A model generated the notes under the pieces. It was not told the origin of the DNA. It saw only the letters and a list, made by a program, of their open reading frames with translations, and made no database searches. A stretch of 64,000 nucleotides of DNA from assembly GCF_000711695.1 (NCBI RefSeq), contig NW_013546954.1, positions 1 through 64,000 of the forward strand, given 5' to 3'. Shown piece after piece: positions 46,155 through 57,072 of this stretch. Numbering within the stretch: position 1 is the stretch's first letter; each line of letters starts with the position of its first letter. Source of the stretch: Tilletiaria anomala UBC 951 (Eukaryota; Basidiomycota; Exobasidiomycetes; Georgefischeriales; Tilletiariaceae). The position numbers and the translations under genes are program-made.

Positions 46155-47146
46155 ATGTCCGCCGCTAATTTCGAGAAAGCCGTCGCTGTCGTCCAGGGCA
46201 TGCCCAAGGTACGTCATTTGGCCGAAAGGATTGTCAAGCAGGTCTTGCTTGACTCTTGAACAGCAGGAGGGCGTCCAGAGCCGGTCGCGATCCATCGTGC
46301 GCTTGTAGAAAGCAATTGCAGATGCGAAGAGCATGGAGCGGCATCGTTGTAGATTGTTTGCGACTTGCCCGACAGGTGAACAAGGAGAGCTGACCATGAA
46401 ATTTTCCCACCTCTTGCGCGCGTTCAGGATGGCCCTGTTCAGCCAACCCAGGCTGAACAGCTCAAGTTCTACGGCCTGTGAGCTCATCAAATAAGCTATC
46501 CGTAGCTGTTAATAAATGTTTCCAGTGCTGAGTCTGTTCTCGCGCTTCCCATCTCGCAGCTACAAGCAGGCTAACGTCGGTGACGTCAACACCTCTAGGC
46601 CAGGCATGATGGGTACGCAGTTCTCACCCTTGATCATTTGGGTACATTCGGTTCCGACTAATACTTACATCATCTTTTTTTCTGTCAGACTTCACTGGCA
46701 AGGCTAAGTGGTTTGTATACAGTGCATTAACGCCAGTGTGCGCCTTTTGGACCGGAAGAACTGAATCTGGGTGACTTACTTTGCATAGGGACGCTTGGAA
46801 GAAGGAGGAGGGCAAGTCTCAGGAAGACGCAAAGAAGGATGTGAGCTTCTGCGGCAGTTTGCAAACGCTTTCGCAATCAGCTGACCCCATATGTTCCGTG
46901 AACAGTACGTCGAGGCCTTGCTCGCGGTATGTTACACCCGTTTCGGATGGGCTATATGCTCGCTGCGCCTTGCTCATATGCTTTTTGTATTTGCTTTGCC
47001 TTTTCCACAGGTCCTCAACAACCACGCTGGTGAGGATGCACCCACTGAACGATCATTAACGCGAAGCTAACTGTCCTTCCACTTGCCGTATACCTATGCT
47101 AGACGACGAGCAAGCCCAGGCGTGGATCAAGGAAATCACCGCCTAG
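46155..47146 (+). CDS. ACB1: acyl-CoA-binding protein
   Basis: Eight exons, 46155-46208, 46428-46477, 46560-46612, 46689-46710, 46789-46840, 46906-46926, 47011-47029 and 47103-47146, give 104 residues. The introns are 219, 82, 76, 78, 65, 84 and 73 nt, all GT-AG. The protein binds long-chain acyl-CoA esters in the cytosol and buffers and delivers them to lipid synthesis and beta-oxidation. The family core is complete: [40 protein letters not shown] and WKKEEGKSQEDAKKDYVEAL, with the Tyr, Lys and Trp residues that hold the CoA. It is slightly longer than yeast Acb1 (87 residues) through an N-terminal and a C-terminal extension. One exon is only 19 nt, another 21, another 22. Coding is 315 of 992 nt. 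Confidence 0.95.
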
Positions 47147-47444
47147 ATGCATTCAAGATGGACGGTTACTCTTTAAAAAACTGTATTGCACGCAATTTGG
47201 CGACCCGCATTTGATATCACATCGGGATTCGAGCCATAAAGAGTCTCTGGATGGAACCGCTTGGTCAGCCCATGCAGAGGGTTCGCTTTGTGCGTCGGAG
47301 AGGCGCGACCGTTGCCACAGCCACCTTTAGATGCCAGATTTCCTTTCTCCTCTTGAATTGAGTCACAAATCGACAATCGTGAACAATCGGCAGGCAAGAG
47401 CAGCGGTGCGGGCGGGGGATTGCAACCATTAAATTTTGCTACTC
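47147..47444. other. convergent 3' region, ACB1 / CHY zinc-finger gene
   Basis: 298 bp between two stop codons, presumably shared 3' UTRs and terminators. No coding is seen. Confidence 0.4.
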
Positions 47445-48385
47445 TCAGCTCCAATCTAAGTCATCGTCGTTCAGATCCACTAGCGCCCCAGCGCCTCCAC
47501 CGCTTTCTAATTGAGCGGCTATTTCCTGCTGTAGACCCATCGGCGCTCCTGCTGTTCCAGCCACAGCTCGATCCCGCAGCGCACCTTGCCAACCGCCTTC
47601 GTCAATTCGTTCTGATTCCTGTGCAGACTCATCCCGCGCAAAGAAGTCTTTTCTTGGATCCCATTTTCTTCGGTCGTCTTTGATCATCCTGCATGAGCCA
47701 TAGAAGCGAGTTATGGAAAACGCCGTTCAGTCCTCTCGCCAAAGCATGTCAAACAGTTGAATTAAAACACATAGTTTAAAAACGTACCTGTTGTCGACCC
47801 GAGCATCTTCCCCTTCTACTCCAACGACTGGTGTCGGGGTTTTCGCTTCAATAACCTACAAGAACGATGACGAGCACCATAAGTATCAATATCTGGACAT
47901 TTATGCTCAATGGGCTACCTACGTAGTGATTATCGCAGTGTGGGCAATATTCGTCCGACTCTTCGAAGACTGCCATATCCTGTGAACGAGAGTGTAGTTG
48001 TCAGAACTGATCTCGTAGGGGGCAGCCCGATAAGTGGATGTGTTTCGCACTTTCCGAAACGCTTTCCGACATTTCTTGCAGATGAAGGCCATCTCCACCG
48101 TCTTTGCTAGCCGATGGGATTGACCTTCGGCATGGCATTGCGGGCACTGGAGGATCATGCGAAGCGTGCATTGTGCAATGCTTTCAGCTGTGTGGCACCA
48201 GAAATTGGCTTCGATGCTCGATCCCGCGACTTACATCGTACCATTTCTGGCAGCAAGGCGCTCGCACTGATACTTGTGCGTTCAAAATGTGCTTGCTGAT
48301 ATGAATGCCAAACAGCCAGGACAGATGTCAGACACCTCAACACACTCTTTGAAACGCCATGAACGAAGCTGGACGCTCACCACAT
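47445..48385 (-). CDS. small CHY-type zinc-finger protein
   Basis: Six exons, 48385-48381, 48295-48235, 48146-48051, 47979-47923, 47855-47788 and 47688-47445 (introns 85, 88, 71, 67 and 99 nt), give 176 residues. The first 72 residues are a compact CHY zinc finger with Cys/His at 2, 4, 16, 17, 23, 26, 27, 33, 45, 48, 66, 69 and 72, starting MCKHILNAQVSVRAPCCQKW and ending SDEYCPHCDNHYV. Tyr of the C-x-H-Y name is Ile here. CHY proteins bind zinc; yeast Hot13, a short CHY protein, acts on small Tim proteins in the mitochondrial intermembrane space. The acidic tail ending LDLNDDDLDWS-like (VDLNDDDLDWS) and the block KWDPRKDFFARDE are outside that domain. Whether this is the Hot13 orthologue or another CHY protein is not settled. 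The first coding exon holds 5 nt. Confidence 0.88.
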
Positions 48386-48785
48386 GGCGATTTGCTTGCC
48401 AGCTGCTTAGATCAGATTAGAGCAGCACAGATACGAAGGCCGCGCAGAGCTCCACATTAATCCCGAATCAGGGTGACGATGCACAGCTAGTCAATTGTGC
48501 GGTGTGTGAGAATATCACAAAGACCATAAAGAACGCGTAATTACGAAGAAGGGCTTTCACAGGTGCGTGTTGCACAAGGCACGCTTGTCGCGTTTCGCGC
48601 CGTACGCTTATAACATATGCACAAGCCGCGCTCCCCAAATAACAACTTTAACGCTTGACGCTGTCCGCATCAAACATGCAATACGATCTGAATAGTACGG
48701 AGCGAGCTAGGATGGGTATGACATTAAAGGACGTGATACGCGGATAGCCGCTAACAACGCAATGCTATTCGTACATACAATGCAC
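48386..48785. other. intergenic, CHY gene upstream / orphan gene downstream
   Basis: 400 bp, AT-richer than its neighbours, with no supported gene. It should hold the CHY gene promoter and the 3' UTR of the next leftward gene. Confidence 0.4.
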
Positions 48786-51530
48786 CTAGAACTGCGAGGC
48801 GGAAATGCCGGCTTGCGAGATGGCAGATAGCACAGCCGGATTGATACTCGCGCCGGTAGAAATACCTGATGCAGTTGGTTGAGCGACCGCAGCAGCCGTC
48901 GCCGTCTGCGACAGCCTCAACTTTTCTGAAACAGCACCTGAACTAACGAGAATCTGATTGAGGAAGGACTTGGCGATCGCTGAGCTCTCAGCGGCATCGA
49001 GTGACTGCGTGACCGTGACGATTGATGTCGCAGGTGGAGCGGTTGGGGTTGCATTAACGACAGAGAAAGGTGGCGAAACTGTAGCGGGTCCTGTCAGAAT
49101 CATCGTAGTTCCGGTCGAGGATGCTACTGGCATTGAGGCAGTGGAAACTTGGGCCAGCTGAGACAGCTGAGACAGACCTCGTTGCACATCGGCAAACGAG
49201 AGAGGCAGCAATTTGGCGTCGAGCACGATGCCGTTGACCACCAGGAAGATACCGAGGAGCAGAGTGCCCCAGGAAAGAGCTTTGAGCGTGCTCGAAGTCA
49301 TAGGCTTCGATGTGCGCACAGAAACTTCGCCTGGATTCGACGGTGCCTTCTCTGAGAACAAGCCAGGCTCTCTTCGCGACCGTGGACGTGGTGTCAGACT
49401 TACTGCTGCCTCTCCAAGAGATAGACTCGGCGAGCTGAATTTGCTTAGAGTTTGCCCTGCGAAGTACGAGTGACTGGAAGAAAAGGAAGTGGAAGGTACC
49501 GGAATGTGACCATAGTTGTCGCTGTAATCGGGATTGTCGAGGCAGTGTGGACGCACGTCTGTTGGGAGGCTCTTCGGGCTTAGAAGCGGGCCGATTGCCG
49601 CCGAAGGAAACCAACTGCGGTGTGCTCCGCGACCACCCCAGCCGTCAGGACTCATGCCTTGGTTGAACGAGTCGGCGGGCGCCTCACCTCGAATATTGGA
49701 TGAAAGCAACTTTAGGGGTCGCGGCTTGAAAGACCCACGCTGATCCTCGGTGCAATCTACACCACTGCTGCTAGAAAGGCTCTTGGGGAGAAACGAGCTA
49801 AGCTGCGTTGCGGCTTTGCGGCTAGCAGCGAGCTTCGCATCGCCACGCGTCGTACTGGGGATGGCAGTGGCACCCGATGTGCGACGTGAGCGGCATCCAG
49901 AGACGATCCGGGGCATGAGCTCTACATGCAAAGCGCGAATGCGGGTGGAGAAGCTACTAGCGCTGCTCCGTTGACGATGTTGGAACTCGCTCCCTGTCTG
50001 CTCCTCTTCAAGCACCCATGTTTGGAGGCCGAGAACGGCTGGCTCCTCGAATTGGTCTTTCTCCATCCCCAGCCGCTGCTGTTCTTGCCTCGCACGCTCT
50101 TCTCTTTGATTAGACCATTTCCATCCCTGCGCCCAGAAGGGCGTTCGAGGCTCAGACTGCCCATCCTCGTCGAGATCTTGGGAGGACCGTGCGGCACCGA
50201 GGGCGCGAAGTATGTCGCTCAGAGGAGAGTCCCTCCGGGAGCTAGGCTCAACCACCGTTCCTGGGCTGCCTGGAGGCATGTCGAGCGTGATGTGCGAAGT
50301 AGGGCGAGCACGAGTGAAGCGCGCCAACAAGGAACTAGACCGGCTGCGTAGCCCACATACATGATCGGAACTGCTTGTGGGTCGGACGGTGGAATTGGTG
50401 CGTTGTCGGAGCTGAGAAGCTGGGATCTCAGTAGCGGATATCGCCGTGATAGCAGTCGGAGTCATGGCGATGCTAGGTCTGGAAGAGTCGTTGTCCAAGA
50501 TGACGGTAATATCGTCGCCTTCTTCCCGCTCTGATTTACGCCAAGCGCTACCGACGCATTGGAATCGACGGCTCAGGCCCGAGTAGCCTCGCACATGGTA
50601 TCCGCCACTACTGTTGGCCTGGTCCTCGCTTCCGTGAGCAGAATGAGGCAAGCTAGGACGCTGAGAGTTGCGCTGGCTTTCGCCATGGATACCGGAGGAC
50701 GCTGCAGCTGGACTGAGACTCGCATAGGTGCCAGCCGAATGACGAACGTCCAACGAAGCCGTTGCGGAAGGTTGTTGCTGCTCAGGTGCGGGTGGCCGCC
50801 CCGTGCTAGAGCGCTCGCTCGAGGGACATGTGTGAGTGCTGGTGCGCTGGCGAGCACGGCGCTGGTCAGGAGATGGTCGAAAATGCGCTGGAGTGAGAAC
50901 GCCTGAGGCAAGGACTCCGGCATCTGATGACGAGCGACGCCTGCTAGTGACGGTAGCCGAGATGGATGTTTGGCTTTCCGCCCGCAAAGTGCTGGTCATG
51001 TCGTCGCTTTTTTCGGCGATCAACGACTGGCGCGATGGCTTTCCTGAGTCGACGAAGCTCATCAAAAGCTCTTCTCGCGGGCTGGAGGACATGCCTTCGG
51101 GGCTGAGGTGCTCCCGGCAACGCGAAGCGTTGCTCTTAGCCGTTTGCTCGTTCTCGAGAACGCGCGGAGCGTCGAAGATCTCAGCATCCAAGATCTCACT
51201 GGATATGGATTGCTGCCTCAAGGGATCGGAATTGATGCTCGGTTTCGAAGAGGCTTGGGGCAGGGAAGACGAAGAAGAGAACGGCGTTGGCGTATCCACA
51301 CCGGTTAGGTTAAGCACCTGCTGCCCTGCATGGTTGCGGCTAGTTTCCATGGCAAGTGCAACGATTGAGGATGAGGAGCCCTCACGGCTAGGCCCTGTGA
51401 CTCGACGTCCCCGGGGGGATTTTGGCGCCCTCGGAGGTGGAGATAGGCTGAAGCTTGGTACCCAAAACCACTCGTCATTTGGCGCGGGATACGCCGGAAA
51501 ACAGTACGATGTTTTGGGCGAAATAGACAT
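48786..51530 (-). CDS. unrecognised 914-residue single-pass membrane protein
   Basis: One uninterrupted frame from ATG 51530 to the stop at 48786. The product is very rich in Ser, Thr, Arg and Pro, with no folded domain that I recognise over residues 1-750. One strong membrane segment, LSWGTLLLGIFLVVNGIVLD, lies at 752-771. A Ser/Thr/Ala/Val-rich tail of about 140 residues follows (ATVSPPFSVVNATPTAPPAT, STGASINPAVLSAISQ). There is no signal peptide, so a cytosolic N-terminus and a luminal or extracellular C-terminus is the natural topology. Basic and Ser-rich clusters (RRRSSS, SRRDSP) could be kinase sites. The coding call rests on frame length and biased composition. Possible roles such as a signalling scaffold or wall-associated sensor are guesses. 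Confidence 0.75.
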   Translation of the reverse strand: MSISPKTSYCFPAYPAPNDEWFWVPSFSLSPPPRAPKSPRGRRVTGPSREGSSSSIVALAMETSRNHAGQQVLNLTGVDTPTPFSSSSSLPQASSKPSINSDPLRQQSISSEILDAEIFDAPRVLENEQTAKSNASRCREHLSPEGMSSSPREELLMSFVDSGKPSRQSLIAEKSDDMTSTLRAESQTSISATVTSRRRSSSDAGVLASGVLTPAHFRPSPDQRRARQRTSTHTCPSSERSSTGRPPAPEQQQPSATASLDVRHSAGTYASLSPAAASSGIHGESQRNSQRPSLPHSAHGSEDQANSSGGYHVRGYSGLSRRFQCVGSAWRKSEREEGDDITVILDNDSSRPSIAMTPTAITAISATEIPASQLRQRTNSTVRPTSSSDHVCGLRSRSSSLLARFTRARPTSHITLDMPPGSPGTVVEPSSRRDSPLSDILRALGAARSSQDLDEDGQSEPRTPFWAQGWKWSNQREERARQEQQRLGMEKDQFEEPAVLGLQTWVLEEEQTGSEFQHRQRSSASSFSTRIRALHVELMPRIVSGCRSRRTSGATAIPSTTRGDAKLAASRKAATQLSSFLPKSLSSSSGVDCTEDQRGSFKPRPLKLLSSNIRGEAPADSFNQGMSPDGWGGRGAHRSWFPSAAIGPLLSPKSLPTDVRPHCLDNPDYSDNYGHIPVPSTSFSSSHSYFAGQTLSKFSSPSLSLGEAAVSLTPRPRSRREPGLFSEKAPSNPGEVSVRTSKPMTSSTLKALSWGTLLLGIFLVVNGIVLDAKLLPLSFADVQRGLSQLSQLAQVSTASMPVASSTGTTMILTGPATVSPPFSVVNATPTAPPATSIVTVTQSLDAAESSAIAKSFLNQILVSSGAVSEKLRLSQTATAAAVAQPTASGISTGASINPAVLSAISQAGISASQF

Positions 51531-52007
51531 GTCATCGAATGGACCTGTAGTTCGAAAGCTCGTTGATCAGCCATTCATGCGTCTTCGGATACACACGCGG
51601 ATACGTATGCACCTCGCGCAAAGACGGTCTACCGGTGCTCTGAAACAGCAGAAGGGCTTGTGATGATGGCTGCAGCTTTCAAGGGCAGGAAAGGAAAGAA
51701 GTTGAGATCAGGGAATCACTGATGGCTTGAAGGGGAGAGTACTCAGTCCAAGCTCTCTCTTTAAACGTAGCGAACATTGACATTGCAAGGCCAATGGTCC
51801 GTTCATTTACATCGAGTGGCACACAAAAGGCTTGACAGACTGGCGTCGCCTAAAATCCAGATGAAGGCGATTCAAATCGATTTGTATAGTACTTGTGGTT
51901 GCAATACTGGACTGATGAATGCGGATTCTGTTCTTTCCTTGGTGAGATTCGGCCTTTGTCTACCGCAAAGGGTGATCGACAATCGCGAAGTGCAGCGGAA
52001 ACCACAA
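51531..52007. other. intergenic between two leftward genes
   Basis: About 0.48 kb, no gene seen; probably the promoter of the 914-residue protein and the 3' UTR of the small gene to the right. Confidence 0.4.
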
Positions 52008-52465
52008 TTACTGATTGAGCTCGGCCGAGCGCTTGGCGAGCTCATCCTTGCTGAGGGGCTCCTCGAGCCTAGATGCCTGCTCGGAGCTCAGAATCTGAGG
52101 GCCAGGCTTGGCCTCATGGGCAGCTTGGGCAGCAGAGCGAAGCCCGTCGCTGTGGAGCGCGGGGTCATTGTTCGGGTCATTCGCTGCGTAGGACGTGAGG
52201 TCAATTGAGGAAACAAGACAGAGGTCATGAGTGCTGAGGAAGCGGAAATGATAGAGAAAGCGCACTCACTGGTTGCCGGATGAGGCCTTTATGAGCACAC
52301 AAAGCATACGGAAAAGCACAAAGAGGCAGAATGCGAAAACCAGTAGACCGCGAGCGCGGCTCGCACGACTTGAGCCTTTGTGCTCGGGGACCCTGGTGCA
52401 CGCCTAACATCGGCTCATCGTGTCACTCACTGGATCGAAAAGGTCTGTTCTTCTTTGTCTGACAT
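52008..52465 (-). CDS. small single-pass membrane protein (splicing uncertain)
   Basis: The best model has three exons, 52465-52431, 52392-52270 and 52233-52008, giving 127 residues with introns of only 38 and 36 nt. It begins MSDKEEQTFSIQ, has one hydrophobic segment LLVFAFCLFVLFRMLCVLI, and ends in an acidic-basic helix-prone tail (SSEQASRLEEPLSKDELAKR) to the stop at 52008. The tail has clean codon use and reads like real coding sequence. The second intron could instead start earlier at GTATGC (trimming the membrane segment) and end at CGCAG near 52186; both give an open frame. No family recognised. Confidence 0.5.
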
Positions 52466-55400
52466 GACGGTAGTTTCTAGCGCTGTTTTGTACGTGATTG
52501 ACGGTTATGGATGGACGCAGATGGCAAGTAGGCGAGCTGATAATATGGATGCACCATAAAAGCAAGCAAATGTGCAGTCAGTGTTGTGGTATGATGCGGT
52601 TGCATGGAGTCAAGTGAGAAACAGCACAAGCACGGCATTTCGCAGGAGCGGCGCTGCAGCAGTCAAAGCCAGTCCACGGTCGGCGATTTCGTCATTGTCG
52701 GCGACTTCTTTTCGTTCACGTCCCGTCCGTCAGTGAAGGTACGCACATCTCACAGTTACCCTATACAAGGTTGGAGGGGGAGAAGAGAAGGTCGTTGGCA
52801 TTGATCTCACATGGATATGTTCCTGTATCGGCTGCAAAGGGCGTCATTGCCGTATAGGGCCCATGGGTGTTCCACTCCAGCTCATGGAGATGCTGTTATC
52901 AGACATACGTTCAGAGCCATGTGCCGTACGCAGGGCTCGTATGTTGCTCAAGCCTTGCTGAGCGCCCGTCACACCTCGTTCCCGCTCACCGCATCCACTC
53001 GTCGCCATCGCGACCTAGCGCGGCTTGCATATCAATGCAGCCATGTTCACTCTAGTAGGCAAGAAAGATTCTCTGTCCTACCTCAACTTCCTCCCGCCTT
53101 CCCCACGCAATGTAAGAGCCGACATTGCCGCTGGTTGGAGCTTGCAGGCGCCAAGTATTCATCAAAGTTAGAATACCCCCGCTCCAACGCCGCAAGACGG
53201 CCCCGACCTGCGAATGGAAAAATACCGATGTTTCGTTCTTGATGGCCTGATGAAACTGCAGACGGTCCGAAACATCCGCGGCTCAAGAGTCTCAGGGCAA
53301 AATTGTCAGCGCAGGATCCGCCAACGCAATCCAATCTCGAACACGAAATACAGCCGATGTTTAACCTCTGCCGCTTACTAAAAGGGATACGGTGCGTGAG
53401 CCAAGGCCCTGCTTGCAAAATCGACTTCAAACGTCTACATTATTTACACCACAAAGTTCTCAAACAACTCCGCCAGAACCCAGTGATCGGAGTAAATTCC
53501 TAATGAGCGCGTAAGCACTTCAATCTGAGAAGCTCAAAAGACCTCGATCCCAGTGATCGCGTACAAGCGTCAAACTTCAATGCAGCCGCATATGTTCATT
53601 ATCGCAAACAAGGAGGAATCTGCGCTTTCCGTAGAGATACAGCTGCCGCACAGGGGGCTTCGATTCGACAGGTCAAAACACTGCCCATCAATACTGTTCT
53701 TTCCAATCAACTTTTCTTTCTGCCTGCCCTCTACAATCAAAGCCAAAGATATCACTGAGGCAAGTGCCGGTAAGGACCTCGTATGTGGGCGTGACGGCGG
53801 CCGTACGCTGATGTTCAACATTCTTGCGCTTGTTAGAGAAGTTGGCGCGATGCAGCAACAGCACTTCTGAACACCTGCACCTCGAGGCGTCGCATTGCTG
53901 CCGATAATCTGCCCGAACTCGATGAGTGCGAGTTGAAGCTCATCGGCACCGATTTGGCGTTTCTCAGTGTCGCTTTACAGCGAGAACGTTCAATGCAGTG
54001 AGTCAACACAGAGAAGAAAAATTTTGATGGAGTTGCGACAACAAAATGCCGCTTGTGCAGACGGCCTGTTAGACTCAGCCTTCAAAGAATCATACTCAAC
54101 ATTAAATGCGAGCTCAAACGTCATACGCGGCCCAGGCGGAGTTCGAGGGCTGCCAAGGACAAGCTCACTGTGCCATTAGCCCTGCATGCTCGTGAAGGAG
54201 GGCGTTATTGCACCAAGCCGAGGCAGGGAGACGTCATCCCCTTCACGGGTCTTCCCTTGCTGCCCATCAACCCTCGTCCTAAATACCCCGATGTGGTGCC
54301 GCCTGCCAAGCAGCCTGGGGTCACGTGTCTACCCACAATCCGTCAAGCATCTCCATGCAAAAGACAGGCAGGGCGCGACCTCGGCATCGAACACAGCAAT
54401 GAACATTGGACGGCCTCAGGGTCATCGCAAATCCACGGACGTGGCCTTCTGTAAACGACAAGCTGTGCTATCGCAGCCGCGTGCGCGATGCACCTCTCGA
54501 TGCCCGATATCAATGGCGTGACTGCGCTTGTACAGATCGATGATCATCATGCTAGCATTTGGGAGCTGGCGAGGGTGTGGGAGGCACTCTATCCAGAACG
54601 AAATTATAGGGAAAAATTGCATGTCTCTTTGAAAGTGTTGAATAGCATTTCATTTCACGCACTTTGTGCATGTGTCTAATCATAAGCACAATAGACAAAA
54701 AGGATGTCGCGGAGAACGTGCAGGCTGTGGCGATGGACGCTTGGCAAAGCCATGCTTTCTTCAAAGCCCACGTTGTACACCGTCCCTGCGCACCTCTAGC
54801 TCAGCTCTGAACTTCCGCCCTGACTACCGCTCCGGTCCAACCTCGAGGAGGCGATGACCGGGTGGCGAATGGCCAGGCGTTCCAATGAATGGAGCTGCGG
54901 ACGCGAAGCATTGCTTTGACGAGGCAGTCAATTTTGTTGGGTATGACACAAGTGCTGACCGTAGATGGCTGACACTCTGAGAGAGAGTCAGCTTGCCCTC
55001 TTTTGTCGCCTCGATCTTGAAGCAGATCGACACGAACGTAGGGCCGGCACAGTGCTCTTAAGTCCCAACAATGGTTCAGTCATGGTGGCATGTACGGCTA
55101 GTCTAGCATTCCTTCCGGTACATCGCAGAACTAAAGCTTGAAGATTGAAGAAGAGATCGTTTCACCACTAGAAATACAATCTGAGCAGGAAAGGGAGTGC
55201 GTAACAAGATCAGCGTTTCTGAAATAAGACCTCTCAGCCTAGAGTACGAAGCCCTTTGCCTGCCACGCTTCAACGCTCTAAAATCCTTCAAAAAGTATTG
55301 AACGGCTCAGAATAGTCTTTAATGGCGGCATCAAAACCATGAGAACATGACCTTGAATCAACGTAGAGGTGCCAGATGTTGAGCGCAAAGAACTACGTTT

Positions 55401-55881
55401 GCACGCAGTTCGTATACCAGCGCCTTTTCTTCCTTGCCGGTCCGGTACCTTCTCCTTCACCACCCACAGCTCAAAGCGACAGCACAGTCATGAACTGAAG
55501 TCCATGATACTAGACCCCTCTACTGCTCTTTGACTCACCTTTGCCGACGTTGATGCGGGAGCAGCATTTTGGTCGGATAGCAGCGTCTTCGGCCCTTTTA
55601 TGAAGCGGCGAGAGGGAGCAGAAACGGCGAGAAGGGGGTGGTGACTCTGCGCGAGTTGCAACCCTAAAATATAATACACCTGGCGCTGCGGCATTTATTC
55701 AGCCCTCGCGCTACGGCGCTTAGCCACGACACCAGGGCGGTACGCCTCAGCAGGCCGTAGAAGTCGTGTCCGGCCGCTTGCGAAGTTACGTAGCGAATGC
55801 TTTCAGGGCCTGCTTCCTATATTGCACATTACGTCGCGCTCCCTCCTACCACCTCGATCCAGCATCTAGCAGCCAGTCAAG
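52466..55881. other. 3.4-kb gene-poor region
   Basis: This is the longest stretch without a supported gene. Six-frame reading shows only short frames without conserved blocks or consistent splice joins. Base composition is less GC-rich than the gene neighbourhoods. An 11-bp direct repeat (CCCAGTGATCG) occurs at 53479 and 53549. No tRNA, rRNA, transposase or reverse-transcriptase motif is evident. It may hold old decayed sequence or non-coding transcripts; the right end is the promoter of the uS3 gene. Confidence 0.45.
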
Positions 55882-57072
55882 ATGTCTAACGTCAACATCA
55901 GCAAGAAGAGAAAGGTAAATATCAGCTCCTGCTTCGAATGGCACGCTGTTGTGCTGTGGAATTGCACCGCAAGTGTCTTGATTTAAGAAATGTGGAATGT
56001 GTCCTCGATGGAGCGGCACCAGGGAGCAAACATTTATCGAGAGTGACGCGACAGGTATTGGGAATGGAAGAATTGACAGGCAGGAAGAGAAAGGCCGCGT
56101 GGTGGATATGCGTTGCATCCTTGACTGAGTGCAAAGCATGACTATGGAAGCCCAGTAGAAACAGGTTGGAGCAAGCGCAAGGTTGAAATCGCCAAACGTT
56201 TCAAATGCCGTCAATTTGGAATGCCGTCTGATTGGCCTTCGCTCTTTGTTGTCCCGCAGTTCGTCGCCGACGGTGTTTTCGCCGCCGAGCTCAACGAGTT
56301 CTTTACTCGTGAGCTCTCGGAAGAGGGATACTCTGGTTGCGAGGTCCGTGTCACCCACGCCAGGACCGAGATCATCATCCGCGCCACCCACACCCAGGAG
56401 GTTCTTGGCGAGAAGGGTCGCCGCATTCGTGAGCTTACCGCTCTTGTTCAGAAGCGTTTCCGCTTCCCGGAGGGCTCCCTGGAGCTTTACGCCGAGAAGG
56501 TCCAGAACAGGGGTCTCCATGCGGTCGCACAGTGCGAGTCGCTCCGTTACAAGCTCCTTTCCGGTCTCGCTGTGCGCCGCGCCGCCTATGGTGTCCTCCG
56601 CTTCGTCATGGAGTCGGGTGCTAAGGGTTGCGAAGTCATTGTCTCGGGCAAGCTCCGTGCCGCTCGTGCTAAGTCGATGAAGTTCACAGACGGTTTCATG
56701 ATCCACTCTGGTCAGCCCGTCCGCGACTTCGTTGACGAGGCTGTTCGCCACGTTCTCATGAAGCAGGGTGTTCTTGGCATCAAGGTCAAGATGTGAGTAG
56801 CACATTTCATTTACACTCCCGTAGCGCTGGCACTGACTGGACTCGAAATCCAATCACTACTATTTAGCATGCACGGATGGGACCCCACCGGTCGCGCCGG
56901 CAAGGCCTTCCCGCTGCCGGACGCTGTCACGATTCTCGAGCCCAAGGCAGAGCGCGAATACACTCAGCCAACATCGGAGTCCAAGATGGCCCCACCACCA
57001 GTGCAGGAGGTCCCTCAGGCATACCAGCAGATGGCTCCTATCGATACCACTGCTCAGCCCGAGGTCATCTAG
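55882..57072 (+). CDS. RPS3: 40S ribosomal protein uS3
   Basis: Three exons, 55882-55914, 56260-56792 and 56868-57072 (introns 345 and 75 nt), give 256 residues. uS3 sits at the mRNA entry of the small subunit. Exon 1 encodes [11 protein letters not shown]; exon 2 starts [20 protein letters not shown]. The KH-type domain shows [20 protein letters not shown], and the C-domain [20 protein letters not shown] and [18 protein letters not shown]. Codon bias is strong (favoured C-ending codons), as expected for a ribosomal protein gene. The C-terminal tail ([18 protein letters not shown]) is variable in the family. A first intron close to the ATG is common in fungal ribosomal genes; I looked for a snoRNA in it and saw no convincing C/D pair. 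Confidence 0.97.

Noticed and set aside
52811-53242. 143-codon plus-strand frame in the gene-poor region
   Set aside because: Low-complexity mix with no domain; neighbouring frames on both strands are equally open.
55915-56259. snoRNA in the long RPS3 first intron
   Set aside because: Ribosomal-gene introns often host snoRNAs, but I found no matched C box (RTGATGA) and D box (CTGA) with a terminal stem.
55846-56853. 335-codon minus-strand frame opposite RPS3
   Set aside because: It is the complement of a strongly codon-biased ribosomal protein gene, which commonly leaves the antisense frame open.
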